Below, one piece after another: positions 13,301-19,071 of a DNA stretch of 19,071 nucleotides. Location: positions 1 through 19,071 of the forward strand of contig DATDSA010000019.1 of assembly GCA_035291485.1 (NCBI GenBank), in the 5' to 3' direction. The notes below the pieces were generated by a model that did no database searches, was not told where the DNA came from, and saw only the letters and a program-made list of their open reading frames with translations. A program made the translations under genes and the position numbers. This stretch comes from 9FT-COMBO-53-11 sp035291485 (lineage in GTDB: Bacteria > Patescibacteriota > WWE3 > 9FT-COMBO-53-11). Each line of letters begins with the position of its first letter. Position 1 is the stretch's first letter.

Positions 13301-15551
13301 TCTCCTTGATATCAACATGGACAGCCTCACAACTACCGCAAGCGGAATAAACTTGGACTTTCAAGTTCTAGCCGCCGCCGCTAATTTGACGATGTACGGC
13401 CAACGAGTTGACTTGACTGTTGACTCCGATGCCACCTACTCTCATACCGCCTACGGCCAGTACGTTGCGGTGGACCTCGACGATGCCTCCTCCACCGCCT
13501 ACGGTCTTTACGTCGATGCGGATGCGGATGCGGATGGGGTAGGGACGGAACTGGCCTTCGGTTTCGAAACCGGCGATTCTTCAACCACCACCGAGATCGA
13601 AGTGGGCCGGATGATCAGGAATACTTCCGGCACGGCCGCCGCCGGGATTGGTGCCTACTCCAGCACCTATATTGAAGACGCCGCCGGTGCTCTTTTTGAG
13701 GCCGGGAGAGTCGGATTCCGTGCTAGTAATGTCACTAGCGGGGCGTCGTCCGCCGCGGCTTTCATGGTCTACACCGAACGTGAGACATTCACTAACATGA
13801 TCCCAGCCTTCACCGCCTATGTCACCGGTGCCGACCGCCTTCTCTGCATGAACGGGACCGACGGCGCGGTTTCCGGCTGGGACTGCTTCGGGATGACGAT
13901 CGGTTCCGCCAATGCTGTTACTCTGAACTTTGACGGGACAGGCAGATTAAAATTCGATTACAGTAGCGGCAGCGCCCAAGTTGCAATTTTCACCCCTAAC
14001 ACGGCGGATGACTTGCTGCTTAAAACTCTAGGGTCCCAGGAGATCTCCTTCGATACCTCCAACAACGGCACGGATATGTACATCGCTTCCGGGGGAGGTA
14101 TCGGCATGGGAACAATCGGTCCGGATAGGAAACTGGACGTTTTGGACGCTACCAATCCCCAACTCCGCCTGACCGACACGGACGGCACGGACTACGTAGA
14201 TTTTCAGGCGGATGAGAATGGCGCTCTCACGATTACTACCGCCGGCGGCGATACCTCGATCGTCAACGTCACCGGTTCGGTTTACGCCAGCAAGGCCAAC
14301 ACCACCCGCTACTCCTATTTCGGTGATGAGTTCACCAAAAGAGCGCTCACCGGGGGCGCCGATTCCGGTACCACATTCTATGTGACTGCTGACAGTGCAC
14401 CCAGCATTGATCTGGGTGACACAGGAGCCTGGGGATTTGATGAGAACACCAGTGGATATGCCTTTGTCACCGACGATCTCATAAACGGACTCATTGCCGT
14501 AACGGTCGATGACAACGTCGCCGCCGGTTCGCACGGAGCGATGATCTATGTCGCCGATGCCGCCACTCTCAACAACGCCGACCTGCAGTGGAAGGTGGCC
14601 AACAAACCCATCTACGTTGGTAAATTTATGAAGGCCACCACAAATGTCAGTGCGGACCACTGTTTCTTCGCCGGTCTGTCGAGCCAGACCACCGCCAATT
14701 CGGGAGCGGACTGCACGACGGGGGCCTCAAACAGCCTGATTGGCTTCCAGAACACCACCGCCACCCTTCAGGCCGTCGTGGGGGACGCTTCCGCCGAAAC
14801 CGTCCTCACCTGCTCGGGAGCAACCATCGTCGTCAACCAGAGTTTCTGGGTCCGGTTTGAGGTCTTCTCGTCCGCCTCGGTGAAATTCTGGTACGACATG
14901 AACGTTGATGACGGTGCGGTGAACGAGAGCTACTGTGGTGAGATTACCACCGGCATCCCCTCGGCGGCGATGGGCGCCGCCATCGCGACGGCATCGAGCG
15001 ACGCCGCAAATGCGGATGCCTTCTACGGAGACTACGTCCGGATCTGGCAGGATGACCAGCCCTCCAACCAACCCCTATCGATTTTCACGCTGCCGAGTCC
15101 AGAGGTACCCAACGAAGTGGCGGTGGATGGGGAAGGGGACGCCGCCGAGATTAATCCGGATGGGTCCACTACAAAGATTGCCCCTCCGGTTGTAGAAGCG
15201 GAGGAGGGGATTTTCCAGAAGCTCACCATTGCCGTAGAAGCAATCTTCAAGAAAATTATCGCCGATACCGCCGAGATAGTCTCGGCCTTTGTGAAGGACC
15301 TGACGGTGGACCAGCTCACCGTCAGCGATAAGACCTCCGGTCAGGCGATGATTGTCGCTGGAAGTAAACAATTAACAATTAACAATTCACAAGTGACGGA
15401 AACTTCTAAAGTCTTCGTCACCTTCCGCGACTCTTACGCTCCGGCCGCCAACTACTGGGTGTCGGATGTGACAGCGGGGGAGAGCTTTACCGTTACGCTA
15501 GACCAGCCCACCGAAACCGAATCCCGCTTCGATTACTGGATTGTGAACTGA
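10320..15551 (+). CDS. Paralogue B: giant membrane protein with tandem HTH domains and fibre-like repeat ectodomain
   Basis: About 1743 aa. Residues 9-57 and 64-112 are two similar winged HTH domains of the MerR/excisionase type, each with ETLRRW and GGQRRY. One hydrophobic segment (about 126-145) follows, then blocks shared with paralogue A: LSRERLQRVF, PIVDIND and ARFLGTVFFG. The ectodomain has six D-G-Q-x-G-S-Y-Y-L-D modules with four C-x-x-C motifs, long Thr/Asp/Gly-rich beta-type sequence, a possible lectin-like region (about 1330-1585), a short amphipathic helix and a compact C-terminal beta domain ending DYWIVN. No LPxTG or C-terminal membrane anchor is seen. I chose ATG 10320; an upstream in-frame TTG at 10305 is only 1 nt from GGAGG. 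Proposed role is sensing or adhesion outside linked to DNA binding inside; function is unproven. Confidence 0.9.
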   Translation: MSENLPNRTLPVSKAASFLGVSAETLRRWDRKGVLKPFRTKGGQRRYSLTNLEAYKSGERSAKTPLKISQAAERLGVHPETLRRWERDGAIQAERTNGGQRRYTLDRLEQIASAPTVPIPVRTMEQCRPQPPHHLRRLLAVVMGVLIVAGLWSQLSPLSRERLQRVFAPHLQVPIVDINDAFRYKLNDSQQISGLKALFPLEAPGLISQTLTVLKDSVMNGARFLGTVFFGQNKDWYIKPTGDANFKSIASGEGDVTNLQVTNLTVTGTTTGVTGTGGGAVTGGDADTLEGQAGSYYLDLDNETGTCADCLTGVEIDESTLTGIDADTLNGQIGSYYLDSANFAGTDWTDLTDGGESALHIHDHGDLNGLGDDDHPQYAALAQNEIVSGAWRFSNDVMISYGSAIRLTDAIEDWDAVYAGLGSDTIIDAMGDIQLITQTRIATTAGNPDALLHVTGGDAYIAPDSGYTFDNPSVNEDLYVFGNLEVDGTVYGTVSGDLTCSDCLTGTEIDESTLAGADADLLDGQDGTYYLDLDNETGTCADCLTTTEIDESTFTGLGSTNIDDIYLFNTGDTASGDYNFDANTFVIDSVADIVGVGAIPVTERLEVTGNIKLTTIGDQLLFVDDGYIKSSADNTIELQSAGTTDFKIADRIPLKIQYTDTFFFSNANLEKTGTATVATQYPSYDLILKGSGWDETSAADADLTGTIRLTAGSGATGSIPYRIGIFDDTPTEWVTFDLLNQQVGIGDTTPSYKLDVDGDIRSTGQLISTVAIGTAPLAVTSTTLVTNLNADSLDDQTGSYYLDWTNFTNTPTVLSSLDGVSNDEGDIDLVEGANITITPSDLANTITFDVAGGSGSSLDADLLDGQDGSYYLDLDNETGTCADCLTGAEIDESSLAGVDADLLEGQAGSFYLDDFDDVYANSITAVNFDMEIDNANGLTFDMTTTGDFIIRDAGNNLFTFGDNSIIDIRPANVATTAGRVMIDGAVVDSTTDLGLLDINMDSLTTTASGINLDFQVLAAAANLTMYGQRVDLTVDSDATYSHTAYGQYVAVDLDDASSTAYGLYVDADADADGVGTELAFGFETGDSSTTTEIEVGRMIRNTSGTAAAGIGAYSSTYIEDAAGALFEAGRVGFRASNVTSGASSAAAFMVYTERETFTNMIPAFTAYVTGADRLLCMNGTDGAVSGWDCFGMTIGSANAVTLNFDGTGRLKFDYSSGSAQVAIFTPNTADDLLLKTLGSQEISFDTSNNGTDMYIASGGGIGMGTIGPDRKLDVLDATNPQLRLTDTDGTDYVDFQADENGALTITTAGGDTSIVNVTGSVYASKANTTRYSYFGDEFTKRALTGGADSGTTFYVTADSAPSIDLGDTGAWGFDENTSGYAFVTDDLINGLIAVTVDDNVAAGSHGAMIYVADAATLNNADLQWKVANKPIYVGKFMKATTNVSADHCFFAGLSSQTTANSGADCTTGASNSLIGFQNTTATLQAVVGDASAETVLTCSGATIVVNQSFWVRFEVFSSASVKFWYDMNVDDGAVNESYCGEITTGIPSAAMGAAIATASSDAANADAFYGDYVRIWQDDQPSNQPLSIFTLPSPEVPNEVAVDGEGDAAEINPDGSTTKIAPPVVEAEEGIFQKLTIAVEAIFKKIIADTAEIVSAFVKDLTVDQLTVSDKTSGQAMIVAGSKQLTINNSQVTETSKVFVTFRDSYAPAANYWVSDVTAGESFTVTLDQPTETESRFDYWIVN
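11204..11245 (+). repeat. 42-bp repeat, copy 1, in paralogue B
   Basis: First of three near-identical copies encoding YYLDLDNETGTCAD; the sequence starts CTACTACCTCGACCTCGAC. Copy 2 is identical. Confidence 0.9.
11903..11944 (+). repeat. 42-bp repeat, copy 2, in paralogue B
   Basis: Identical over 42 bp to copy 1 at 11204-11245, although the codons could have drifted synonymously. This points to recent duplication or gene conversion. Confidence 0.9.
12926..12967 (+). repeat. 42-bp repeat, copy 3, in paralogue B
   Basis: Differs from copies 1 and 2 at one base (CTC to CTG). A 29-bp run at 12921-12949 is identical to the inverted copy in paralogue A at 1116-1144. Confidence 0.9.
13515..13532 (+). 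repeat. Hexanucleotide tandem repeat in paralogue B
   Basis: Three GATGCG units followed by GATGGG encode D-A-D-A-D-A-D-G, an acidic run that might bind calcium. The repeat could change length in frame. Confidence 0.75.
15370..15389 (+). repeat. Heptanucleotide repeat near the end of paralogue B
   Basis: Two AATTAAC units and a degenerate third (AATTCAC) encode Q-L-T-I-N-N-S-Q in frame. The repeat is of the same type as the AATTACC/AATTAAC array in argS and sits between the amphipathic helix and the terminal beta domain. Confidence 0.85.
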
Positions 15552-15565
15552 ATATCTGCTCCCCA

Positions 15566-15595
15566 TTGACTATTCAAAATTCAATGCGCTAGAGT
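15566..15595 (+). promoter_or_regulatory. Promoter of the TrpR-like gene
   Basis: TTGACT (15566-15571) and TAGAGT (15590-15595) are separated by 18 bp, the same spacing as the paralogue B promoter. A leader of about 20-25 nt carrying a strong ribosome binding site would follow. Confidence 0.55.
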
Positions 15596-15607
15596 GGCAT
15601 TAGTAGT

Positions 15608-15617
15608 GAGGGGGGTG
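15608..15617 (+). promoter_or_regulatory. Ribosome binding site deciding a TTG start
   Basis: GAGGGGGGTG closely matches the anti-Shine-Dalgarno complement (GGAGGTGA) and ends 7 nt before TTG at 15625. No ATG is available in frame until well inside the domain, so TTG is the start. Confidence 0.75.
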
Positions 15618-15624
15618 AATCAAT

Positions 15625-15951
15625 TTGCCAAAAGTATCTCAAAAACAAGTTAAGGGCGAAGAGCACTTGGTGGGTAGATTTTGGGACGACATCAACGTCG
15701 TTTCATCGGCCGAGCGGATGATCTATTTTGAGCATCTGCTGACCCCGACCGAGGTGATGATGCTCGCCAAGAGAGCTGCCATCTTCAAGGATCTCATCAA
15801 CAAGCGTTCCTACGTCGAGATTTCGGGCGAGTATGGGGTGGGGGTGAACACCATCAGCCGCCTCTCCAACACTTTGCACCAGGCCGATCCGGACTTCATC
15901 GTGATCTTGACCAAGCTCGGCGCGAAGGAAGAGAAGAAGAGCTGGTTCTGA
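15625..15951 (+). CDS. TrpR-like regulator of the YerC/YecD family
   Basis: A 108-aa protein resembling the YerC/YecD branch of the TrpR superfamily, small dimeric helical DNA-binding proteins. The core runs from LTPTEVMMLAKRAAIFKDLI (about residues 40-59) through an HTH, SYVEISGEYGVGVNTISRLS. The family is usually described as a putative transcriptional repressor; its ligand is not established, and tryptophan sensing should not be assumed. It lies 73 nt after paralogue B with its own promoter and ribosome binding site, and converges with the PEGA-protein gene, whose stop is 3 nt away. It could act on the neighbouring surface genes, but nothing in the sequence proves that. Confidence 0.88.
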   Translation: MPKVSQKQVKGEEHLVGRFWDDINVVSSAERMIYFEHLLTPTEVMMLAKRAAIFKDLINKRSYVEISGEYGVGVNTISRLSNTLHQADPDFIVILTKLGAKEEKKSWF

Positions 15952-15954
15952 TTC

Positions 15955-17058
15955 TTAGTGCAGGCTTATCCCGTATAAGTTTACGGGTGCCTTGGAGGAG
16001 ATCAAAGTCAGGATGATCACCTGAGCGAGGTCAGTGGAGGAGAGGGCGATTTTCTCCGCGAGCGTTCCCGTGAATATCTCCCGTTTGTTGCTTCCGTCCC
16101 GATCCAGAATTGAGACCGTACTATCTTCAATGACGATGAAGTTTTGGGAGTTTGCCATCCAGAAGAGCTTCAGATTTTTGTTCTCGGTTTCGAGGACTTT
16201 CCGGTTGGTCTCATCGCCGACAGGAAGGGGGTCGGTGAAGTTTGCCACCCAGAACTGGCGTTTGCCGCCCTCGGTTTTCTCGTAAAGAAACTTTCGTTCG
16301 TCGGGGGACCAGACGCTGGTAAGAGCCAGGGCCATATCCTTAAATTCTTCGGTAATTTCCAGGGTTTTGACGGCGTCGGCGCGCTGTTCCTTCACGAGAT
16401 TCTGCCACTGCGTTCGAAAGGTGGTGACGCTACCAACTTCGGTGGCGGTCGCCCCGATCCTGATTGGGAAGAGATTTCCTTTGCTTCCGGCGACAAGAAG
16501 AAGTTGATCCTCATTGGGAGAGAATTCGATTCTGGTGACCTTTGAGAAAGGGAAATCACTGGTTTCCGTGGCGATCTCCTGCGGGCGGATCCTCAAGAAT
16601 CCCAGGAAAGAGCTATTCAGAGAGAGCAGATAGAGCTTGCCGCCGCTCAGGAAAGCGGCCTTTTCTCCGGAGGCGGAGGCGGTCACCAGTTTCGCTCCGT
16701 TTTGGGTGATGGCCGTTAGCGAGGGGGAGCGGGGCGGCAGAAGCGCCGTAATGCTGGTGACTAGCTCCTCCTTGACTTCAACGTCTCTTTCCCAGCTCAG
16801 GAACCCCTCTTTTTCGATTTTAAGGTGATAGGTGCCGGGCTGGAGGCTGCCGATGGTGGAGTCGGTTGCTCCGGAGAGCTCGTCGTCCAGGAAAACCTTG
16901 GCCCCGTCCGGGACGGACTTGACTAGGATCATTCCGGTCCTGGCAAAACCTCCCTGGCTCAGATCCAATCGGAAACCGGAGGCGTAGAGGATTACTCCAC
17001 CTGCGATTGCTATCAGGATTGCCATGACTCCAAAGACGGCGAGAGGATTATTGCGCAT
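15955..17058 (-). CDS. Membrane-anchored PEGA-domain and beta-propeller-like protein
   Basis: About 367 aa. A hydrophobic anchor (about residues 6-27) is followed by a PEGA domain (about 40-105; VPDGAKVFLDDELSG then LQPGTYHLKIEKEGF), a small beta fold common in bacterial surface proteins. The remainder has recurring blade-like strands (IEFSPNEDQLLLV, SVWSPDERKFLYEK, FIVIEDSTVSILDRDG), suggesting a WD40/TolB-like propeller outside the membrane. No enzymatic motif is visible; a scaffold or binding role is inferred. I chose ATG 17058 because TATAAT lies 6 nt upstream. An in-frame GTG at 17088 would add ten residues but has no ribosome binding site. It is divergent from the glycan gene at 17140. 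Confidence 0.85.
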   Translation of the reverse strand: MRNNPLAVFGVMAILIAIAGGVILYASGFRLDLSQGGFARTGMILVKSVPDGAKVFLDDELSGATDSTIGSLQPGTYHLKIEKEGFLSWERDVEVKEELVTSITALLPPRSPSLTAITQNGAKLVTASASGEKAAFLSGGKLYLLSLNSSFLGFLRIRPQEIATETSDFPFSKVTRIEFSPNEDQLLLVAGSKGNLFPIRIGATATEVGSVTTFRTQWQNLVKEQRADAVKTLEITEEFKDMALALTSVWSPDERKFLYEKTEGGKRQFWVANFTDPLPVGDETNRKVLETENKNLKLFWMANSQNFIVIEDSTVSILDRDGSNKREIFTGTLAEKIALSSTDLAQVIILTLISSKAPVNLYGISLH

Positions 17059-17064
17059 TGCCTT

Positions 17065-17070
17065 ATTATA
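17065..17070 (-). promoter_or_regulatory. Consensus -10 box of the PEGA-protein gene
   Basis: A perfect TATAAT on the minus strand is followed by AAGGCA and then ATG at 17058. The expected transcription start coincides with the start codon, pointing to a leaderless mRNA. No convincing -35 is seen. Confidence 0.5.
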
Positions 17071-17139
17071 GAATAGTGCTGTCCTCACTGGCGTTCGGTT
17101 GCAAATCGCGTTCGCGGTTGGCTGTCCTCGATTAAATAG

Positions 17140-19071
17140 ATGATCAATTTTCTACTCCCACTCCTAATCTTTTCGACGATTTTTGAGCGTTTGAATATTT
17201 TTATTCCCTCGCTGGATTTTTCTCTGAAGATTTCCCTGATTCTCCTGCCGATTACCGGACTGGTGCTCCTTCTCAAGAAACGCTTAACTCCCAACCCGAC
17301 CTTTCTCTTCCCGGCCCTGGCGGCGGTGGTTTCCACGGAGATCCTGTCGATTGCTCTCTCTTTCGACCGGTTCCAGAGCTTTCAGGTCGTGATTCTCCAT
17401 CTGCTGATGATCGGCCTTTTCTACCTAATTATATGGAGCGGGCGAAGTGAGGGGGGCTTGGTGCGGCTGGTTTGGGCGTGGGGAATCGGCGCCGCCACCG
17501 TGGCTCTGCTCGGTATCTGGCAGTTTTTTCACTACGCTCTGGGGGGAGACCCGACCCTGTTCTTTGAGCGGTGGTTTTCGGCGAAAACTCTTCCGGCCGA
17601 CACCTTTCTCCAGTCTCTTTACGGCCTGATAAGCTGGCGAGCCCGTTGGGATATCGGGATGTTGGACCACTTCCTGCGACCGCCTTCGACCTTTATCGAT
17701 GTCACCACGGGGGCTTCTTTCGTGGGGATTTTCCTGATCCTGGGTTTGGGCTGGTTCCTGAGCTGGAAGAGAGAGGACCTGCGGCGGGTGCTGATGGGGG
17801 TTCTGCTGGCCGTTTCTTCCCTCTACTTCCTGATGGCGGTCTCTCGGAGCGCTGCCCTGGGATTGCTCGTCGGGATGGGGCTTTTCGCCTACCTCTATCT
17901 GAAGGAACTGATAAATCCGTGGTTTCTCAAGGCCGCGATTGCTACCGCCGCAACCGCGGTCTTGGGGTTGGGGTTTTTTTTCACCACCACTAATCGCTTG
18001 GGATCGACCCTGAACCGCTTGATCTACGTCCAGGACGCCTGGCAGATGTTTATCAAGAACCCGTTGTTTGGAGTGGGGGTCGGCAACTTCGAACCCTACT
18101 GTCGCACCGTTCTAAACCCCGGGAGTCCGGCCTGCTATTCGCATTCCATCTTTCTCACGTGGTTGGGTGAGATGGGGATCGTTGGCCTGGCGGCCAACCT
18201 TTTTCTGGTGGCAACTTTAATTTACTTTCTTTATCGTCTTTTCGATAGACTGAAGCGCGAAAATGTTTGGAAATGGCGCATTGCGGGGTTGCTCGCGGCT
18301 TATGTCGCCCTGCTCTTCGCCAACATCTTTCACGCCCACTATGGCTTGGAGTTTACGTGGGTGTTGACGGGCTTGGCGGTTAGCGGCTATTACCTTGCGA
18401 AGCGGTCGAGTGAGTTAAACCCGGAGGGTTTAGAATCCCCAACCCTTCGGGTTGATGTGCTGGGTATCAAAGTCCACAATGTCACGATGGCTGAAGCCGT
18501 GGAACGAGTTAAAGGATTTTTTGCGTCCGGCCGGCAGGCCTACGTTGTTACTTCCAACTCCGAAATGGTCATCGCCGGACGCCGGGATAAAGAATTTACT
18601 CAAATATTGAATCAGGCTGATCTGGCAGTCCCCGATACGGTCGGTTTGGTCTGGGCTTCTCGGATTTGGGGCACACCGCTGAAGGAAAGAGTGGCCGGTA
18701 CCGACCTCCTTCCCCGGCTCTGTGAAGAAGCTGCGCGCCGGGGCGGACGGGTCTTGCTTTTGGAAGGACCGGAAGGCCTGAGGTCCGCTTCCGCAGCCGC
18801 GGAAGAACTTCGCCGCCGGTATCCGAAGATCGATGTTGAGGCTTTGGTGATCGGGGCCGACCAAGACGACCAAGCAGTGGTTGCTATCAGGAACATCAGT
18901 CGCGGCCGGGATTTCGATCTTCTCTTTGTGGCTTACGGTCATGGGAAGCAGGAGCGCTGGATTTCCCGCAACTTGAAGAGGATTCCGGTGAAGGTGGCGA
19001 TGGGAGTCGGGGGAGCGCTCGATTTTATTGCCGGAAAGCAAATTCGGGCGCCGAAAATGATGCGGAGCTTA
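17140..19071 (+). CDS. Fusion of O-antigen ligase/Wzy-like membrane protein with WecG/TagA/CpsF glycosyltransferase (partial, runs off right edge)
   Basis: One frame stays open from ATG 17140 to the window end (644 codons); I checked codon by codon and found no stop at the junction. Residues 1 to about 420 are polytopic and resemble O-antigen ligases or polymerases, with NPLFGVGVGNF and a conserved-type His335 in YSHSIFLTWLGEMGIVGL; these join lipid-linked glycans. After a short linker, residues about 436-644 match the WecG/TagA/CpsF family, which adds a sugar such as N-acetylmannosamine to a lipid-linked precursor: VTSNSEMVIA, PDTVGLVWASR, GKQERW, GVGGALDFIAG and RAP. PDTVG replaces the usual PDGxG. 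No Shine-Dalgarno is seen. The C-terminal helices used for membrane binding in TagA lie beyond the edge. Confidence 0.88.
   Translation, partial: MINFLLPLLIFSTIFERLNIFIPSLDFSLKISLILLPITGLVLLLKKRLTPNPTFLFPALAAVVSTEILSIALSFDRFQSFQVVILHLLMIGLFYLIIWSGRSEGGLVRLVWAWGIGAATVALLGIWQFFHYALGGDPTLFFERWFSAKTLPADTFLQSLYGLISWRARWDIGMLDHFLRPPSTFIDVTTGASFVGIFLILGLGWFLSWKREDLRRVLMGVLLAVSSLYFLMAVSRSAALGLLVGMGLFAYLYLKELINPWFLKAAIATAATAVLGLGFFFTTTNRLGSTLNRLIYVQDAWQMFIKNPLFGVGVGNFEPYCRTVLNPGSPACYSHSIFLTWLGEMGIVGLAANLFLVATLIYFLYRLFDRLKRENVWKWRIAGLLAAYVALLFANIFHAHYGLEFTWVLTGLAVSGYYLAKRSSELNPEGLESPTLRVDVLGIKVHNVTMAEAVERVKGFFASGRQAYVVTSNSEMVIAGRRDKEFTQILNQADLAVPDTVGLVWASRIWGTPLKERVAGTDLLPRLCEEAARRGGRVLLLEGPEGLRSASAAAEELRRRYPKIDVEALVIGADQDDQAVVAIRNISRGRDFDLLFVAYGHGKQERWISRNLKRIPVKVAMGVGGALDFIAGKQIRAPKMMRSL

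Noticed and set aside
12648..13364. A 238-aa minus-strand open frame, and a similar one at 14028-14660.
   Set aside because: Both are antisense to paralogue B, where low-complexity codon patterns leave the complementary strand open. No start signals or recognisable domains.
15552..15607. A Rho-independent terminator after paralogue B.
   Set aside because: No GC-rich hairpin followed by a T-run; the stretch holds promoter-like boxes instead.
17059..17088. GTG start for the PEGA protein, adding ten residues.
   Set aside because: No ribosome binding site, and the region contains a perfect TATAAT suited to transcription starting at the ATG.

Overview
The window looks like a chromosomal piece of a Patescibacteria (CPR) bacterium, probably near Microgenomates. 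This is an inference from gene content: a short split ComEC, a long-form nucleoside diphosphate kinase, a YerC/YecD-type TrpR-like regulator, a PEGA/propeller membrane protein, very tight packing, and giant repeat-rich surface proteins. TGA is used as a normal stop, so the recoded-TGA CPR lineages are unlikely. Both tRNAs encode their CCA ends. No insertion sequence, prophage, rRNA or CRISPR array was found.

Layout. (1) Positions 1-2140, minus strand: the N-terminal 713 codons of a large membrane protein (paralogue A) that runs off the left edge. It has a MerR-type helix-turn-helix, a Pro-rich linker, one membrane segment and a repeat-rich ectodomain. (2) 2141-2490: a gene-free stretch rich in inverted repeats. 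(3) 2491-8782, plus strand: a tightly packed run of leuS, comEA, comEC membrane part, comEC metallo-beta-lactamase part and argS, with three start/stop overlaps. (4) 8779-10107, minus strand: tRNA-Arg(CCT), a sortase starting 4 nt after the tRNA, and ndk. (5) tRNA-Pro(CGG), divergent. (6) 10320-15551, plus strand: paralogue B, about 1743 aa, with two tandem HTH domains, one membrane segment and a giant ectodomain containing six copies of a phage-fibre-like D-G-Q-x-G-S-Y-Y-L-D module. (7) 15625-15951: the TrpR-like regulator. (8) 15955-17058, minus strand: a membrane-anchored PEGA plus beta-propeller protein. (9) 17140 to the right edge: one open frame joining an O-antigen-ligase/Wzy-like membrane protein to a WecG/TagA/CpsF glycosyltransferase.

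The main theme is the cell surface: two proteins that put a DNA-binding domain inside the cell and a fibre-like ectodomain outside, a sortase, a DNA-uptake channel and a glycan-building fusion. The A and B pair is the best candidate for an undescribed system. It would be a membrane-spanning, adhesin-sensing one-component regulator family, with paralogues in divergent orientation flanking an 8-kb housekeeping and competence block. Other points of note are heptanucleotide repeats carried in frame inside leuS, argS and paralogue B, -10-like boxes placed 6-8 nt before several start codons (suggesting leaderless mRNAs), and a tRNA-Arg with a defective upper anticodon stem.
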